Below, piece by piece: positions 1 through 9,089 of a stretch of 64,000 nucleotides of DNA. The DNA is from Streptomyces sp. NBC_01716 (GTDB lineage: Bacteria > Actinomycetota > Actinomycetes > Streptomycetales > Streptomycetaceae), in contig NZ_CP109181.1 of the NCBI RefSeq assembly GCF_036248275.1, positions 8,494,001-8,558,000 on the forward strand, written 5' to 3'. How positions within the stretch are numbered: the stretch's first letter is position 1; each line of letters opens with the position of its first letter. Under the pieces are notes generated by a model, which was not told where the DNA came from, made no database searches, and saw nothing but the letters and a program-made list of their open reading frames with translations. The position numbers and the translations under genes are program-made.

Positions 1-966
1 CTGCTGGTCCACGGTGGTGAGCCGGGGATGCAGCCAACGGCCGAGCGGCAGGTTGTCGTACCCCACCACCGACACGTCCGCGGGCACCCGCAGCCCGCCG
101 CGCTGGGCCGTACCGATACCGCAGACGGCCATGGAGTCGTTGGAGAAGACCAGCGCGGTCGGCCGGTCGGGCAGGGCGAGCAGTTCCTCGGTGACCGCGA
201 CGGCCGCCCGCTCGGTGAAATCGGTGTGCCGGACGGCGGCGGGCCGCAGCCCCGCCCCGGCGAGGGCGTCCTCGAACGCGGCCCGGCGCAGACCGGTGTG
301 CACCAGATCGGCCGGGCCCGCGATGTACGCGAGGCGCCGGTGGCCGAGCTCCAGCAGGTGCGCGACGGCCTCACGGACACCGGCGTCCTGCTGCCCGAGG
401 CCGACGCCGGGCACGGGCGAGGCCGGGTCAGGCGCGCCCAGCAGTACGGCGGGCAGCCCGAGGTCGCGCAGCAGCCGTGGGCGGGGGTCGTCCGCCCGCG
501 CGTCGGTCAGGACCGCGCCGTCGATCCGGCCTTCCGCGGCCAGCCGTTCGTACAGCGCGCTCTCCTGGGCCATGTCGGCGACCAGATGGAGGAGCAGACC
601 GTAGCCCCGGGGGGCCAGTTCGCCCTCCAGACCGGTGATCAGCTCACTGAAGTGCGGGTCCGCGCCCAGGACATCGGTGGGCCGCCGCACGACGAGCGCG
701 ATCGTACGGGTGCGCGCACGGCGCAGGGCCGACGCCGACGCGCTCGGCGACCAGCCCAGTTCGGCGGCCGCGTCCAGGACCCGGCGGCGGGTGGCATCCG
801 AGATCCGGCCGGTGCCGTTGACGGCCTGGGAGACCGCGGCGGTGGAGACCCCGGCCGCGGCGGCCACTGCCTTGATCGTGGGCCGGGCGGCCGGGGCCCC
901 TGACCCCGGCGACGTGCCCGCGCTGTTCCCCGCGTCCTCAGGACGCTCCTCGATACGTACCTTCAC
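1..966 (-). CDS. LacI-family transcriptional regulator (3' end outside window)
   Basis: About 322 residues are visible and the frame is still open at base 1, so the C-terminus (roughly 20 residues by family length) lies outside. The N-terminal helix-turn-helix reads TIKAVAAAAGVSTAAVSQAV (about residues 31-50), followed by the hinge and a periplasmic-binding-protein-like effector domain ending near SVVGYDNLPLGRWLHPRLTT. The start is a GTG at 966 that overlaps the TGA of the upstream permease (GTGA), so the two are translationally coupled. A tail of about 30 residues precedes the HTH, longer than usual. As last gene of a sugar ABC operon it probably represses that operon in response to the imported sugar; the sugar is unknown. 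Confidence 0.9.
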   Translation of the reverse strand, partial: MKVRIEERPEDAGNSAGTSPGSGAPAARPTIKAVAAAAGVSTAAVSQAVNGTGRISDATRRRVLDAAAELGWSPSASASALRRARTRTIALVVRRPTDVLGADPHFSELITGLEGELAPRGYGLLLHLVADMAQESALYERLAAEGRIDGAVLTDARADDPRPRLLRDLGLPAVLLGAPDPASPVPGVGLGQQDAGVREAVAHLLELGHRRLAYIAGPADLVHTGLRRAAFEDALAGAGLRPAAVRHTDFTERAAVAVTEELLALPDRPTALVFSNDSMAVCGIGTAQRGGLRVPADVSVVGYDNLPLGRWLHPRLTTVDQQ

Positions 967-1790
967 ATCTTCACCGCCCCGCTGACGAGAGCCTGCTGCA
1001 TGCGCTTCTGGAGCACGGTGTACACCACCCACACCGGGACCAGCGTCAGTACCGTGCCCGCCGTCAGAATGCCGTAGTCGGTGCCGGTCAGGGACTTCAG
1101 GGTGGGCAGGGCCACCTGTACGGTGCGCTGCTCGGGGTCGGGTCCGATGATGACGAGCGAGTAGAGGTACTCGTTCCAGAAGGTCAGGAAGTTCAGCAGG
1201 AGGATCGTCGCGATCCCCGGCATGCACATCGGCGTGTAGATGTGCCGCAGGACGGCGAAGGTGGACGCGCCGTCCAGGCGTGCCGCCTCCTCCATCTCCT
1301 GCGGGATGGTCCGCATGAACTGCACCAGGATCACGACCGAGAGCGGCATCGCCGTGGCCGGCAGGAACAGCACCATGAACGCCCGGGTGTGGAACAGCCC
1401 GGTCGCGGCGGCGAGCAGGAACGTGGGGAACAGCGCGGCGAACGTCGGGACCAGGAATCCCAGCGAGAACACCCGCTCCACGAACGCGCCGACGCGCCCC
1501 TGGCTCCGCGCGATGGCGAAGGCCGCCGGAATGGCGAGCGCCAGGGTGAGAGCCAGCGCGAGCACCGTGACCAGCGCGGAATTGACGATGGCCGTGCCCA
1601 GATCCGCGGAGGAGAACGCCTCCCTGAAATTGTGCGGGGACAAGGAGGCCGGCAGGGCGAACGGGCTCCCGAAGATCTGGTCGTTCGTCTTGAACGCCGA
1701 GACCAGCAGGTAGTAGAGGGGGACCACCAGCAGTGCCGCGTACAGCCAGGCGAGGATATGGGCCGGCAGCCAGGACCTTCCGAACTTCAT
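963..1790 (-). CDS. Carbohydrate ABC transporter permease (MalG type)
   Basis: 275 residues with about six hydrophobic segments, the first near residues 10-32 (LAWLYAALLVVPLYYLLVSA). The cytoplasmic EAA loop that docks the ATPase is seen as EEAARLDGASTFAVLRHI at about residues 178-195. This is the usual size and layout of the second permease (MalG/LacG/UgpE type) of CUT1 sugar importers. It starts 13 bases after the preceding permease and overlaps lacI by GTGA. No ATPase gene is present in the operon; in Streptomyces CUT1 systems a shared MsiK-type ATPase often serves, which would explain the absence. Confidence 0.93.
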   Translation of the reverse strand: MKFGRSWLPAHILAWLYAALLVVPLYYLLVSAFKTNDQIFGSPFALPASLSPHNFREAFSSADLGTAIVNSALVTVLALALTLALAIPAAFAIARSQGRVGAFVERVFSLGFLVPTFAALFPTFLLAAATGLFHTRAFMVLFLPATAMPLSVVILVQFMRTIPQEMEEAARLDGASTFAVLRHIYTPMCMPGIATILLLNFLTFWNEYLYSLVIIGPDPEQRTVQVALPTLKSLTGTDYGILTAGTVLTLVPVWVVYTVLQKRMQQALVSGAVKM

Positions 1791-1803
1791 GGAACCGCTC
1801 CGA

Positions 1804-2745
1804 TCAGTAGTTCTGGCGGAAGACGCGACGGATGGTCAGCAGCCCGGCCAGACCGACCAGGAACAGGACCACACCGACGGTCTGGCTGTAGCCCAGATCG
1901 GCCGCGATGAACGCCTTCTGGTACACAAGGAAGGACAACGTTGTCGACGAGCTTCCCGGACCGCCCTGGGTGAGCAGCAGCACGTTCTGCGCGGAGCCGA
2001 ACAGGGTCCACAGGAACTGAAGCATCGTCACGACACCCACGAAGTCCCGGATGACGGGGAAGTGGATACGCCACATCGCACGCCAGTGCCCGGCGCCGTC
2101 CAGCTGGGCGGCCTCCCCGATCTCGTCCGGCACGCTGCCCAGCCGGGCGGCGAACAGAACGGCCGTGAAGCCGATGCCGCTCCACACGTCGAGGACGATC
2201 AGGCAGTACAGGGCGGTGGACGGCGAGGCGAGCCAGGCGTCCGTCAGCGAACCCAGACCGACCTTGTCCAGACCGCCGTTGAGCAGCCCGTCCGGCGAGA
2301 GGACCGCGTAGAAGACCATCGCCTTGGCCGGGGTGGAGATCAGACCGGGGATGAAGAGCAGGTACCGCAGAGCGCGGTGGCCCGGCGGCCTCTGTGCGAC
2401 GTAGTACCCCAGCATGTACGCGCCCACGATCATCACGGGCAGCGCGACGACGAGCTGGACTGCCGTGTTGCCCACCGCGTCCCAGAAGACCGGGTCGTCG
2501 AGGACGGCGCGGACGTTGCCGGAACCGGCGAACGACACCGGCTGGAGCATGCCCGGCCAGTGCAGGGCGGCGATGACGAAGATGGCGACCAGCGGGCCGA
2601 CCATGAAGACGAGGTACCAGACCAGTGCCGGTACGGCCAGGACGACCCCGCCCTGCTTGCGGCGCGAGGGAGCGGCGGGGGACGGCGGCGGCGGGTCCGG
2701 CCGGCGGACCGGGGCGCCGCCCGGGGCGGACGAGAGCAACGTCAT
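1804..2745 (-). CDS. Carbohydrate ABC transporter permease (MalF type)
   Basis: 313 residues. A proline-rich cytoplasmic N-terminus (residues 8-30) precedes the first membrane segment (VLAVPALVWYLVFMVGPLVA), with about six segments in all. The EAA loop is GEAAQLDGAGHWRAMWRI. This is the MalF/LacF-type partner of the downstream permease in a CUT1 sugar importer. It lies 32 bases after the binding-protein gene, as expected for one operon (binding protein, MalF, MalG, LacI). Confidence 0.93.
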   Translation of the reverse strand: MTLLSSAPGGAPVRRPDPPPPSPAAPSRRKQGGVVLAVPALVWYLVFMVGPLVAIFVIAALHWPGMLQPVSFAGSGNVRAVLDDPVFWDAVGNTAVQLVVALPVMIVGAYMLGYYVAQRPPGHRALRYLLFIPGLISTPAKAMVFYAVLSPDGLLNGGLDKVGLGSLTDAWLASPSTALYCLIVLDVWSGIGFTAVLFAARLGSVPDEIGEAAQLDGAGHWRAMWRIHFPVIRDFVGVVTMLQFLWTLFGSAQNVLLLTQGGPGSSSTTLSFLVYQKAFIAADLGYSQTVGVVLFLVGLAGLLTIRRVFRQNY

Positions 2746-2777
2746 GAGGGGCCTCGCAGAGGGCTCGGGCGCGCGGA

Positions 2778-4070
2778 TCAGGCCGTGCGGTAGGCGGATT
2801 CCAGGGCGGAGCGCACGGCGGCGGCGCTCGTCCCCGGGGTGAAGGCGGTGCTGGTCGCCGTGATCAGCGGCTGGGTCGCCGTCGGAGGGACGTACAGATC
2901 GGGCAGCAGGACCTGGCTGACCCGCTCACCGAGCCGCTGCGCCTCGGCCACCAGCGGGAACTGCTTGCTGACGGTGTCCGTCACGAGAGCCATGTCGCGT
3001 CCGCTCTCGGTGATGAAGCGCGAGACCACCTCGGGCCGGTACATGAAGCGCAGGAACTTCTCGACCGAGGACAGCTTCTTGACGCCGTTGGGACTGATCC
3101 AGAAGCCGATGAGGGTGTACGAGCGCAGGATCGTCGGTTTGTCGTGCGAGGCGCCGGGGGCCAGCGGCCAGCCACCGATCGCGGTGTGCCCGGCGGGCTT
3201 CGGGGCGACCTTCGCCAGCGCCGAGGACATCGCGGACTGGATGGCCGCCGCCTCGGTGTTGTACTGCGTCGTCATCGTGTCGGAGGTCAGTCCCTGTGCC
3301 TTGTCGGCGAAGACACCGGCGTCGCGCAGCTGGACGAAGTAGTCGATGCCCTCGCGGACGCCCCTGCTGCCGCTGAAGTCACCGGTCGAGTAGACGTTCC
3401 TGGCCTCGTCGGGCGTGAGGAAGGTCTGGATGATCTGGGCCAGCAGCTTCTGGCCGGTCCAGTCGTTGCCGCCGACGGTGACCGGGGCGATGCCCTTGGC
3501 GCGCAGCTTGCGCGCGGCGCCGATCAGCTGGTCCCCGGTGGTGGGCACGGAGTCGACGCCGGCCCGCTCCAGCAGGGCCGTGTTGTAGGCGACGGGCCAG
3601 TTGGTGGCGAAGTAGGGGAAGGCGCGCAGCCTGCCCTTGCTGTCGGTCCACTCCGCCAGGGCGGCGGGCAGGACGCGCTCGCGCAGTCCCCAGTCGTCGA
3701 GATACCCCTTCACATCGACGGTGGCACCGACATCGGTCCAGGCCAGCGTCTTGTCGTAGAGGTTGACCATGACCACGTCCGGCTCCTTGCGGGCCAGCCG
3801 GGAGGTCTCGTACACCTGGGGAAGGTCGTCGCCGTTGACAAGGTTCTTGATCCGGAGCCCGGGGTTCTCCTTCTGGAAGGCCTTGACGGCGGCCGTGTAG
3901 GTGGGGGAGCCCGGTGCGGTGGTGCCGAGCTGGGTGTGCACGAGCAGGGTGCCGGGGTCGGAATCGGCCGAGGCGAACGTGGAACAGCCGGACAGGGCGG
4001 GAAGTGCGGTAGCGGCGGCGAGGCCGGAGCCTGCCACGAGGAAACCGCGCCGACTCGGGGATGAGCGCAC
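2778..4070 (-). CDS. Extracellular sugar-binding lipoprotein of ABC transporter
   Basis: 430 residues. The N-terminus has a twin-arginine motif (SRRGFLVAG, residues 6-14), a hydrophobic stretch and a lipobox LSGC with Cys29, so the protein is likely exported by Tat and lipid-anchored outside the membrane. The rest has the two-lobed solute-binding protein 1 pattern of CUT1 importers. The start is GTG at 4070 with GGAGG about 9 bases upstream. It is the first gene of the leftward sugar operon. The ligand cannot be told from sequence. Confidence 0.92.
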   Translation of the reverse strand: MRSSPSRRGFLVAGSGLAAATALPALSGCSTFASADSDPGTLLVHTQLGTTAPGSPTYTAAVKAFQKENPGLRIKNLVNGDDLPQVYETSRLARKEPDVVMVNLYDKTLAWTDVGATVDVKGYLDDWGLRERVLPAALAEWTDSKGRLRAFPYFATNWPVAYNTALLERAGVDSVPTTGDQLIGAARKLRAKGIAPVTVGGNDWTGQKLLAQIIQTFLTPDEARNVYSTGDFSGSRGVREGIDYFVQLRDAGVFADKAQGLTSDTMTTQYNTEAAAIQSAMSSALAKVAPKPAGHTAIGGWPLAPGASHDKPTILRSYTLIGFWISPNGVKKLSSVEKFLRFMYRPEVVSRFITESGRDMALVTDTVSKQFPLVAEAQRLGERVSQVLLPDLYVPPTATQPLITATSTAFTPGTSAAAVRSALESAYRTA

Positions 4071-4104
4071 AGCGGGATGCCTCCAACCAGGATGCGAATC
4101 TTGT

Positions 4105-4120
4105 GGTTAATCGATGTACC
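4105..4120. promoter_or_regulatory. Putative LacI-type operator before the sugar operon
   Basis: GGTTAATCGATGTACC is an imperfect palindrome (12 of 16 positions symmetrical) centred on CG, as is common for LacI-family operators. It lies 35 bases upstream of the binding-protein start, where a repressor encoded at the end of the same operon would be expected to act. Assignment is by position and shape only. Confidence 0.4.
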
Positions 4121-4445
4121 AGTGGGTTGGGAGCAACTTAGAGGCACTTCCCGAAACGGTCAACCCCCGGTTGTGCATGCCGGAAACACGGACATCTCAC
4201 GCGGATCGGCGCGGCGGCGCCCGGAGTTGGGAAGGCCTCCGGCGGTCTGCCGTATCCGTCGCAGGGCCGCCCGGCCGTCCGGCGCCGGCACATCCGCAGG
4301 GGGGCGGGGGCCGTCAGCTCCGCGGCAACTGGTCAGGTTCCGCGCTCTGTTGAAGTGCCGTAACGGTGATGCCCCCCCGCACCCGTACGGATCCGGTCCC
4401 TGTTCCCTCTGCCTGTCGCCCGGGCTATTTTCGGCGCAGGTCTCG
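4121..4445. other. Intergenic region between divergent/convergent units
   Basis: This stretch holds the upstream region of the sugar operon and the downstream end of the small leftward gene that stops at 4446. No convincing gene, RNA or repeat was seen; the open frames here have no recognisable protein character. Confidence 0.5.
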
Positions 4446-4730
4446 CTACGCGGAGGCCCCGACTTTGCCGGCTGTGATCTGGGGAGGGTTGGGGAGCCGT
4501 GAGGCGAGGTTGTCCCGCACGAAGTGCGATGCCCGCAGGGTTGATTCCTCGGCACCGGCCTGGTCCCGGAAGACGCTGGTCGAGACGAATACCCCGTTCC
4601 CGGCGTCGATCCAGTAGAAGGCCACGAAGCCGGGGATCTGGCGCACGAGCGGTACGAATCCCTCTCTCACGAGGCGTGCCACCTCGGGCGGGTCGGTCAC
4701 GCCTTCGTAGCGCCGTACCGCTGCGTACAT
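4446..4730 (-). CDS. Small antibiotic-biosynthesis-monooxygenase-like (dimeric alpha-beta barrel) protein
   Basis: 94 residues starting MYAAVRRYEGVTDPPEVARL, with a later PGFVAFYWIDAGNGVFVSTS segment. The beta-alpha-beta pattern with a central 'PGF' turn and length near 95 residues fits the ABM/dimeric ferredoxin-like barrel family, small proteins that can be monooxygenases or stress proteins. Longer in-frame starts exist upstream, but the ATG at 4730 has GAGGAGA at good spacing. It stands alone, and no substrate can be inferred. Confidence 0.7.
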   Translation of the reverse strand: MYAAVRRYEGVTDPPEVARLVREGFVPLVRQIPGFVAFYWIDAGNGVFVSTSVFRDQAGAEESTLRASHFVRDNLASRLPNPPQITAGKVGASA

Positions 4731-4966
4731 GGCTGGTCTCCTCGCCGGTTCCGGGGGTGGTTTGCCTGTGCCGGAGTGCCGTACCCCCGCGGGGGTCAAC
4801 CTGCTCACGAGGTGTCCCGCAATCACCGGAAAGGGCCGCTCGCGGTGATCCGGACGGCGGTTCCCGCTCCGAGTGGCTGTGGGGCCGGGCCGGGCGCAGG
4901 CTGGAAAGGGGCGTGTCATGCGGTGCATGGCAAGGGGGTGCAGGGGGGACCTGGAGGTGATTCGTC

Positions 4967-5239
4967 ATGTCCACGCTCGTGGGATGGCATGTGGAGTTGC
5001 AGTTCACTGAGGAGGGCAGCCGTACCACGGCTGCGGCGCTGGTCAGACTCGCCGACGGCTCGGAGCTGAGGGGTCGGGGCCACGCTCTGCGTCACCCGAC
5101 CGATCCGGAGCAGCTTCGGGTGGGCGAGGAGATCGCGGGCGCGCGGGCCATGTCGGACCTTGCGTCGCAGCTCCTGGAGAAGGCGCACGCGGAGATCGAC
5201 GAGACGACGGGCCGTCACTCTCACCCGATCAACCACTGA
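4967..5239 (+). CDS. DUF1876 domain-containing protein
   Basis: 90 residues. The family pattern is clear: WHVELQFTEEGSRTTAAALV at the N-terminus, RGRGHALRHPTDPEQLRVGE in the middle, and a C-terminal helix with AMSDLASQLLEKAHAEID. DUF1876 (dsRBD-like fold) proteins are common small proteins of Streptomyces and relatives, of unknown function. The ATG at 4967 follows GGAGGTGATTC. It is a single-gene unit transcribed away from the preceding small gene. Confidence 0.88.
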   Translation: MSTLVGWHVELQFTEEGSRTTAAALVRLADGSELRGRGHALRHPTDPEQLRVGEEIAGARAMSDLASQLLEKAHAEIDETTGRHSHPINH

Positions 5240-5805
5240 GGGCCCGGATGCGCCGCGGGGGTCCATGCGTCCTGGCTCCGTCACGGGGAGCCCGGGCAGC
5301 CCCGGAAGCCCCCCAGTCCTTCACACGCCGTTTCGGACGCCGACGGCCGGAACGGCGGCCGATTGCCCGAGGCGGGCAGGCCCGCCACTACGGTCGTAAC
5401 GGTCGGTGTCCTGATGGCCGAACGTCCGGACCGGGACACCGCCCTGGGCAGGAGCTGTGATCATCGTGTCCAACACGGTTGCCGGACCCGGCCTGGTGAA
5501 GCAGATGGCCGCCTGTGAGTGACACGACGACGTCACGATCCTCACACCCTGATGCGTCGGGAAAGCGGAACAGGTTGTCGTCGGTCCGGTTCTCGGCGAA
5601 GTCGCCACGGCGCACCGCCCGGCCGAGAGCGTCTTCCTCACCCAGGCCGGGTCACCTGGCGACGGCTCCCGGCAGGCCGGTCGTCGCGGGCATGAAAGCG
5701 GTCCTGGATGCGGGATCCATCTCGCCCGACCTGGTGGCGATCGAGGAACCGAAACCGGATCCGCCCAGGTCATCTCGTTGCCGCAGCGGCGGTCTGCCCT
5801 GTCGC
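5240..5805. other. Gap without recognisable gene
   Basis: About 570 bases with only short overlapping open frames on both strands, none resembling a known family. It leads straight into an istB relic, so it is probably decayed mobile-element or gene DNA. Confidence 0.45.
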
Positions 5806-6084
5806 CGGACTCCCGAAGCGGATCGAGGACTTCGACTTCGCGGCCCGCTTGGGTCCAGGCCGGCAACCCGCTCTGCCTGATCGGCGACTCCGGCACCGGC
5901 AAGTCGCACCTGCTGATCGGCCTCGGGACCGCGATCGCGGAAGCCGACGGCCGCGTCCGCTACACCACCGCCGCGAACCTGGTGAATGAACTGGCCGGAG
6001 CCGCCACCGGCAAGCGCCTCTGCCAGGCCATCGTCGACCGGCTCACCTTCGAGGCCCACATCATCGAGACCGGCACCAGACACG
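5806..6084 (+). pseudogene. istB: Relic of IS21-family istB (ATPase helper of transposition)
   Basis: Three IstB pieces remain. First is LPKRIEDFDFAA in one frame (about 5808-5843). A frame change follows, then WVQAGNPLCLIGDSGTGKSH with an intact Walker A (GDSGTGKS) and RVRYTTAANLVNELAGA. A jump of roughly 100 residues, removing the Walker B region, leads to the C-terminal LCQAIVDRLTFEAHIIETGT. Intact IstB is about 250 residues. The partner transposase istA is absent, so this is a dead fragment. Confidence 0.75.
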
Positions 6085-6331
6085 ATCCCTCTCCCTCCCA
6101 GGACAGCCCGGAAACGTCACCTGATCGAGGGTGGGACCAACACAACTCGTTCAAGTGGGGCCGCTACGAACCGTCGAAAACACGGTTCGGGAACGCCGTG
6201 CCCGGCCTCGCCCCTTGCGTATCACCGATGCCCGCTGGGGAACGTCCCGGGGCTCGCCGGGAGGGCGGTCGTGAGGCGTACGCGCCGTGCGGGCGCAGGC
6301 TGGCGGGGCAGGGTGAAACCGCTCTCTTTAT

Positions 6332-6385
6332 TGGTCTGGACATGACCAAGCCGGGCGGTTAGCTTCGTAGTTGGTCTGGACCAGA
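6332..6385. promoter_or_regulatory. Two DasR/chitin-type direct repeats upstream of LPMO gene
   Basis: TGGTCTGGACCA (6372-6383, a near-perfect palindrome) and TGGTCTGGACAT (6332-6343) lie 40 bases apart, 50-100 bases before the LPMO start. Streptomyces chitinase and chitin-binding protein promoters carry a pair of 12-base repeats of this type (TGGTCYRGACCA), which match the binding element of the GlcNAc-responsive GntR regulator DasR. The LPMO gene is therefore probably under chitin/N-acetylglucosamine control. Confidence 0.75.
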
Positions 6386-6434
6386 GCGCTGTTTTCTCAT
6401 ATGCGTGCCCCCCACCACGACTGGAGTGAGTAGG

Positions 6435-7025
6435 ATGCGTAAGAGACTCATCACGGTACTGGCCGCCATAGGTCTCGCGGGCGCGAGTGTCTTCGTCACC
6501 ACCGGCCCCGCACAGGCCCACGGTTACGTCTCCGACCCCACCAGCCGCCAGGTGTACTGCGCCGACGGCACCGTGTCCGGCTGCGGTCCCATCCAGCACG
6601 AGCCGCAGAGTGTCGAGGGACCCATCGGATTCCCGGGGGCGGGTCCCGAGGACGGGCAGATCTGCGCGGGCGGCAACGAGACGTTCGCGCCCCTCGACGA
6701 CCCGCGGGGCGGCGCGTGGCCCACCACCAAGCTGACCGCGGGCGCCGAGCACACCTTCACCTGGACGCACACCGCGCGCCACGCGACCGTCGACTACCAG
6801 TACTTCGTCACCAAGGACGGTTGGGACCCCGGCTCCGAACTCACTCGCGCGGATCTGGAGCCGCAGCCGTTCCTGACGGTGCCGATGGGCGGGCAGCTCC
6901 CGGACATGAAGGAGAGCCACGCCGGGAAACTGCCGGACAAGTCCGGGCGCCACCTGATCCTGGCCGTCTGGAACAACGTGAACACTCCCACCGCCTGGTA
7001 CGCCTGCTCCGACGTGGAGTTCTAG
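6435..7025 (+). CDS. Secreted AA10 lytic polysaccharide monooxygenase (chitin-binding protein)
   Basis: 196 residues. A Sec signal peptide ends at AQA|HGYV, so the mature protein begins with the copper-binding His (residue 29). The second copper His is in THTARHAT (about residue 116), completing the histidine brace. Four Cys are visible in the mature part. The protein is a single AA10 domain with no carbohydrate-binding module. LPMOs oxidatively cleave crystalline chitin or cellulose outside the cell. The start ATG at 6435 has GGAGTGAG upstream; an in-frame ATG 30 bases earlier lacks a signal-like context. In the C-terminal motif (TAWYACSDVEF) a Trp stands where many AA10 enzymes have the axial Phe (NAFY). 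The promoter repeats argue for chitin. Confidence 0.93.
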   Translation: MRKRLITVLAAIGLAGASVFVTTGPAQAHGYVSDPTSRQVYCADGTVSGCGPIQHEPQSVEGPIGFPGAGPEDGQICAGGNETFAPLDDPRGGAWPTTKLTAGAEHTFTWTHTARHATVDYQYFVTKDGWDPGSELTRADLEPQPFLTVPMGGQLPDMKESHAGKLPDKSGRHLILAVWNNVNTPTAWYACSDVEF

Positions 7026-7179
7026 GGCGCGTGAGCACCGGGCGTCGCGTACTCGTCGACGGTGCGCTCGCGGCCCTCGCCCAGGACCAGCATGTGCAGG
7101 TTCATCGAGGGCGTGTCGCGACGCGCATGGCAAGCCGCGTGGGCCACGGTCGGCCCTGGGCCGAGCGCTTCCATCTGGA

Positions 7180-8256
7180 TCAGGCGCGCGAGCGGTAGAA
7201 GTCCAGGTGGCGTTGCGCGGCGGTGTCCCAGGTGTGGCGGGTGGCCAGTGCCCGGCCGGCGGCCTGTCGGGCCGGGTCGTGATCGGTGAGGGCCTGGCCG
7301 AGTTCGCCGGCCAGGTCTTCCGGGGTGGCGCCGAAACGGGCAGCGGGTCCGAAGACCTCGCGCAGGACAGGGAGGTCGCGAACGACCAGCGGGACCCCGG
7401 CAGCCAGTGCCTCCATGGCGGCGAGCCCGAAGCCCTCTTTGAGGGAAGGGAAGGCGAAGGCATCGGCGGCCGCGACGAGCGCGGGGAGTTCGTCGTCGGG
7501 GACAGGTCCGAGGGCAACGGGTTCGACGCCGAGTTCGCGGGCCCGGGTCTCCCAGCGGGCGCGGTAGTCGCGGTAGTCGAAGAGGGTTTCACCGCCCGCG
7601 ATGACCAGCCGCACGTCGGGGTGTTCGGCACGCAGCAGCGCGTAGGTCTCCAGCAGGTCCAGTGATCCCTTGCGAGGCTCGATACCTCCGACGGTCAGCA
7701 CATAGCTGCCCAGCTGGTCCTTCCAGCGGGCTCGGTCGGCCGGGACGGTGGTCGCGAAGCGCTCGTACGCCACCCCGTTGGGGATGACCTCGGTCTTCAG
7801 GCCCCAGCCCCGGGCGAGTTCGTCGGCGACTGACTGTGACACGCACACATGCGCGTACGGCTCCACGATGGCGCGTTCGTGGCACGCGGCCAGTTCGGGG
7901 GTGGTGAAGTGGTCGAGGTGGTGGACCGTGCGGATGCAGCGGCCCACCGCGTTGGCGCTGATGCAGTCCTGGGCGTGGACGATGTCGTACGGTCCCGGAT
8001 CGAAGGCCGCGCGCAGGGTCGCGATGGAGCGCAGAATGCGGGCGCCGACCGTCTCGTCCGGCGGCCCGTCCGGGAAGGGCACGATCCGTACGCGTACAGC
8101 CGGGTCCACGGGGCGGAAGAAGCCGCCGTCGCCGCCCCGGCCCAGCGACCAGACCGTGACGTCCTGTCCGGCGGTGGCGAGTGCCTCGGCGAGGGCAAGC
8201 GTGTGCACGACGCCGCCGCGCGGTTTGGTCGAGTAGCTCAGCAGGGCGATCTTCAC
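7180..8256 (-). CDS. MSMEG_0565-family GT4 glycosyltransferase (Nit1C-associated)
   Basis: 358 residues. The N-terminal Rossmann half begins VKIALLSYSTKPRGGVVHTL. The C-terminal half has the GT4 nucleotide-sugar region, with GGIEPRKGSLDLLETY and the E-x7-E element in LKEGFGLAAMEALAAG. The GTG start at 8256 overlaps the stop of the preceding nitrilase paralogue (GTGA). Glycosyltransferases of this subfamily (MSMEG_0565) travel with Nit1C gene sets in actinobacteria. The acceptor is unknown; it may glycosylate a product of the cluster. It is the last gene of the leftward operon. Confidence 0.85.
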   Translation of the reverse strand: MKIALLSYSTKPRGGVVHTLALAEALATAGQDVTVWSLGRGGDGGFFRPVDPAVRVRIVPFPDGPPDETVGARILRSIATLRAAFDPGPYDIVHAQDCISANAVGRCIRTVHHLDHFTTPELAACHERAIVEPYAHVCVSQSVADELARGWGLKTEVIPNGVAYERFATTVPADRARWKDQLGSYVLTVGGIEPRKGSLDLLETYALLRAEHPDVRLVIAGGETLFDYRDYRARWETRARELGVEPVALGPVPDDELPALVAAADAFAFPSLKEGFGLAAMEALAAGVPLVVRDLPVLREVFGPAARFGATPEDLAGELGQALTDHDPARQAAGRALATRHTWDTAAQRHLDFYRSRA

Positions 8257-9089
8257 GAGGGAGTCTCCCGGTAGGCGGCGGGCCGGCGTTCGTCGAGGTG
8301 GCGCAGGATGCGGCGGGCGCGGTCGATCTCGGCGGCCACGTCGATCTCGGCGACGGCGAGGCCGGCTTTGGCCCAGGTGCGGGCGAGGATGTCGCCGCCG
8401 GGGCCGACGACCTTGGACTGGCCGAGGAAGCGCATGCCGCCCATGGCGCCGGTCTGGTTGGAGGAGGCGAGGACGACCTGGTTCTCGGCGGCGCGGGCCT
8501 GGTCGTAGAGGTCGAAGAGTTTGGCCTGGCGGTCCTGGGCCATGCGCGGGGCGCGGTTGGTGATGCTGGTGGGCCATGCGGACAGGCAGGCGAGGATGCC
8601 GGCGCCGTCCAGGGCCAGGGAGCGGGCGGACTCGGGGAAGGTCTTGTCGTAGTCGATGAGCATGCCGATGCGGCCGACGGGGGTGTCGAAGGCGTTGAAG
8701 CGGTCGCCGGGCGCATAAGCCGTGACCTCGCCGGCCGGGAGGTGGACCTTGCGGTGGCGGCCCAGGACGCCGTCACCGCTGACGCATACGGCGGCGTTGA
8801 AGCGCTCGGTGCCGCCGTCCTCGCAGTAGCCGACGCACACGACCATCTCGGCGGCCAGGCGCGCGACTTGGAGGATCAGCGGGTCGTCCGGCTTCAGGGC
8901 CGGGGGCAGGGCATCCGGTTCCGGGTGGCGCAGGTCGGCGAGGTAGCCGCCGAGCGCGGCGTCGGGCAGGACGAGCAGTCCGGCGCCGGACTTGCGTGCG
9001 TCGTCGATGAGTTTGGCGATACGCGCGAGGTCGAACTCCAGGTCGCGGCCGAAGTGGGCGGCGGCGGCCGCGATCCGGATCGTGCTCAT
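8253..9089 (-). CDS. Nitrilase-superfamily paralogue lacking catalytic Cys and Glu
   Basis: 278 residues, aligning end to end with the neighbouring nitrilase. The Glu of the catalytic triad is Asp here (LVLPDAALGGYL, residue 43), the Lys is kept (GRHRKVHLP), and the nucleophile Cys is replaced by Asp (GRIGMLIDYDKTF, residue 146; codon GAC at 8652-8654), where the neighbour has ICYDK. Family knowledge says loss of the Cys abolishes C-N hydrolysis, so this is probably a pseudoenzyme, perhaps a regulatory or structural partner in the spiral oligomers nitrilases form. The frame is intact and overlaps both neighbours by ATGA/GTGA, which argues against simple decay. Confidence 0.88.
   Translation of the reverse strand: MSTIRIAAAAAHFGRDLEFDLARIAKLIDDARKSGAGLLVLPDAALGGYLADLRHPEPDALPPALKPDDPLILQVARLAAEMVVCVGYCEDGGTERFNAAVCVSGDGVLGRHRKVHLPAGEVTAYAPGDRFNAFDTPVGRIGMLIDYDKTFPESARSLALDGAGILACLSAWPTSITNRAPRMAQDRQAKLFDLYDQARAAENQVVLASSNQTGAMGGMRFLGQSKVVGPGGDILARTWAKAGLAVAEIDVAAEIDRARRILRHLDERRPAAYRETPS

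Noticed and set aside
28..985. Plus-strand open frames at the left edge
   Set aside because: They lie opposite the LacI gene, whose helix-turn-helix and effector domain read cleanly on the minus strand.
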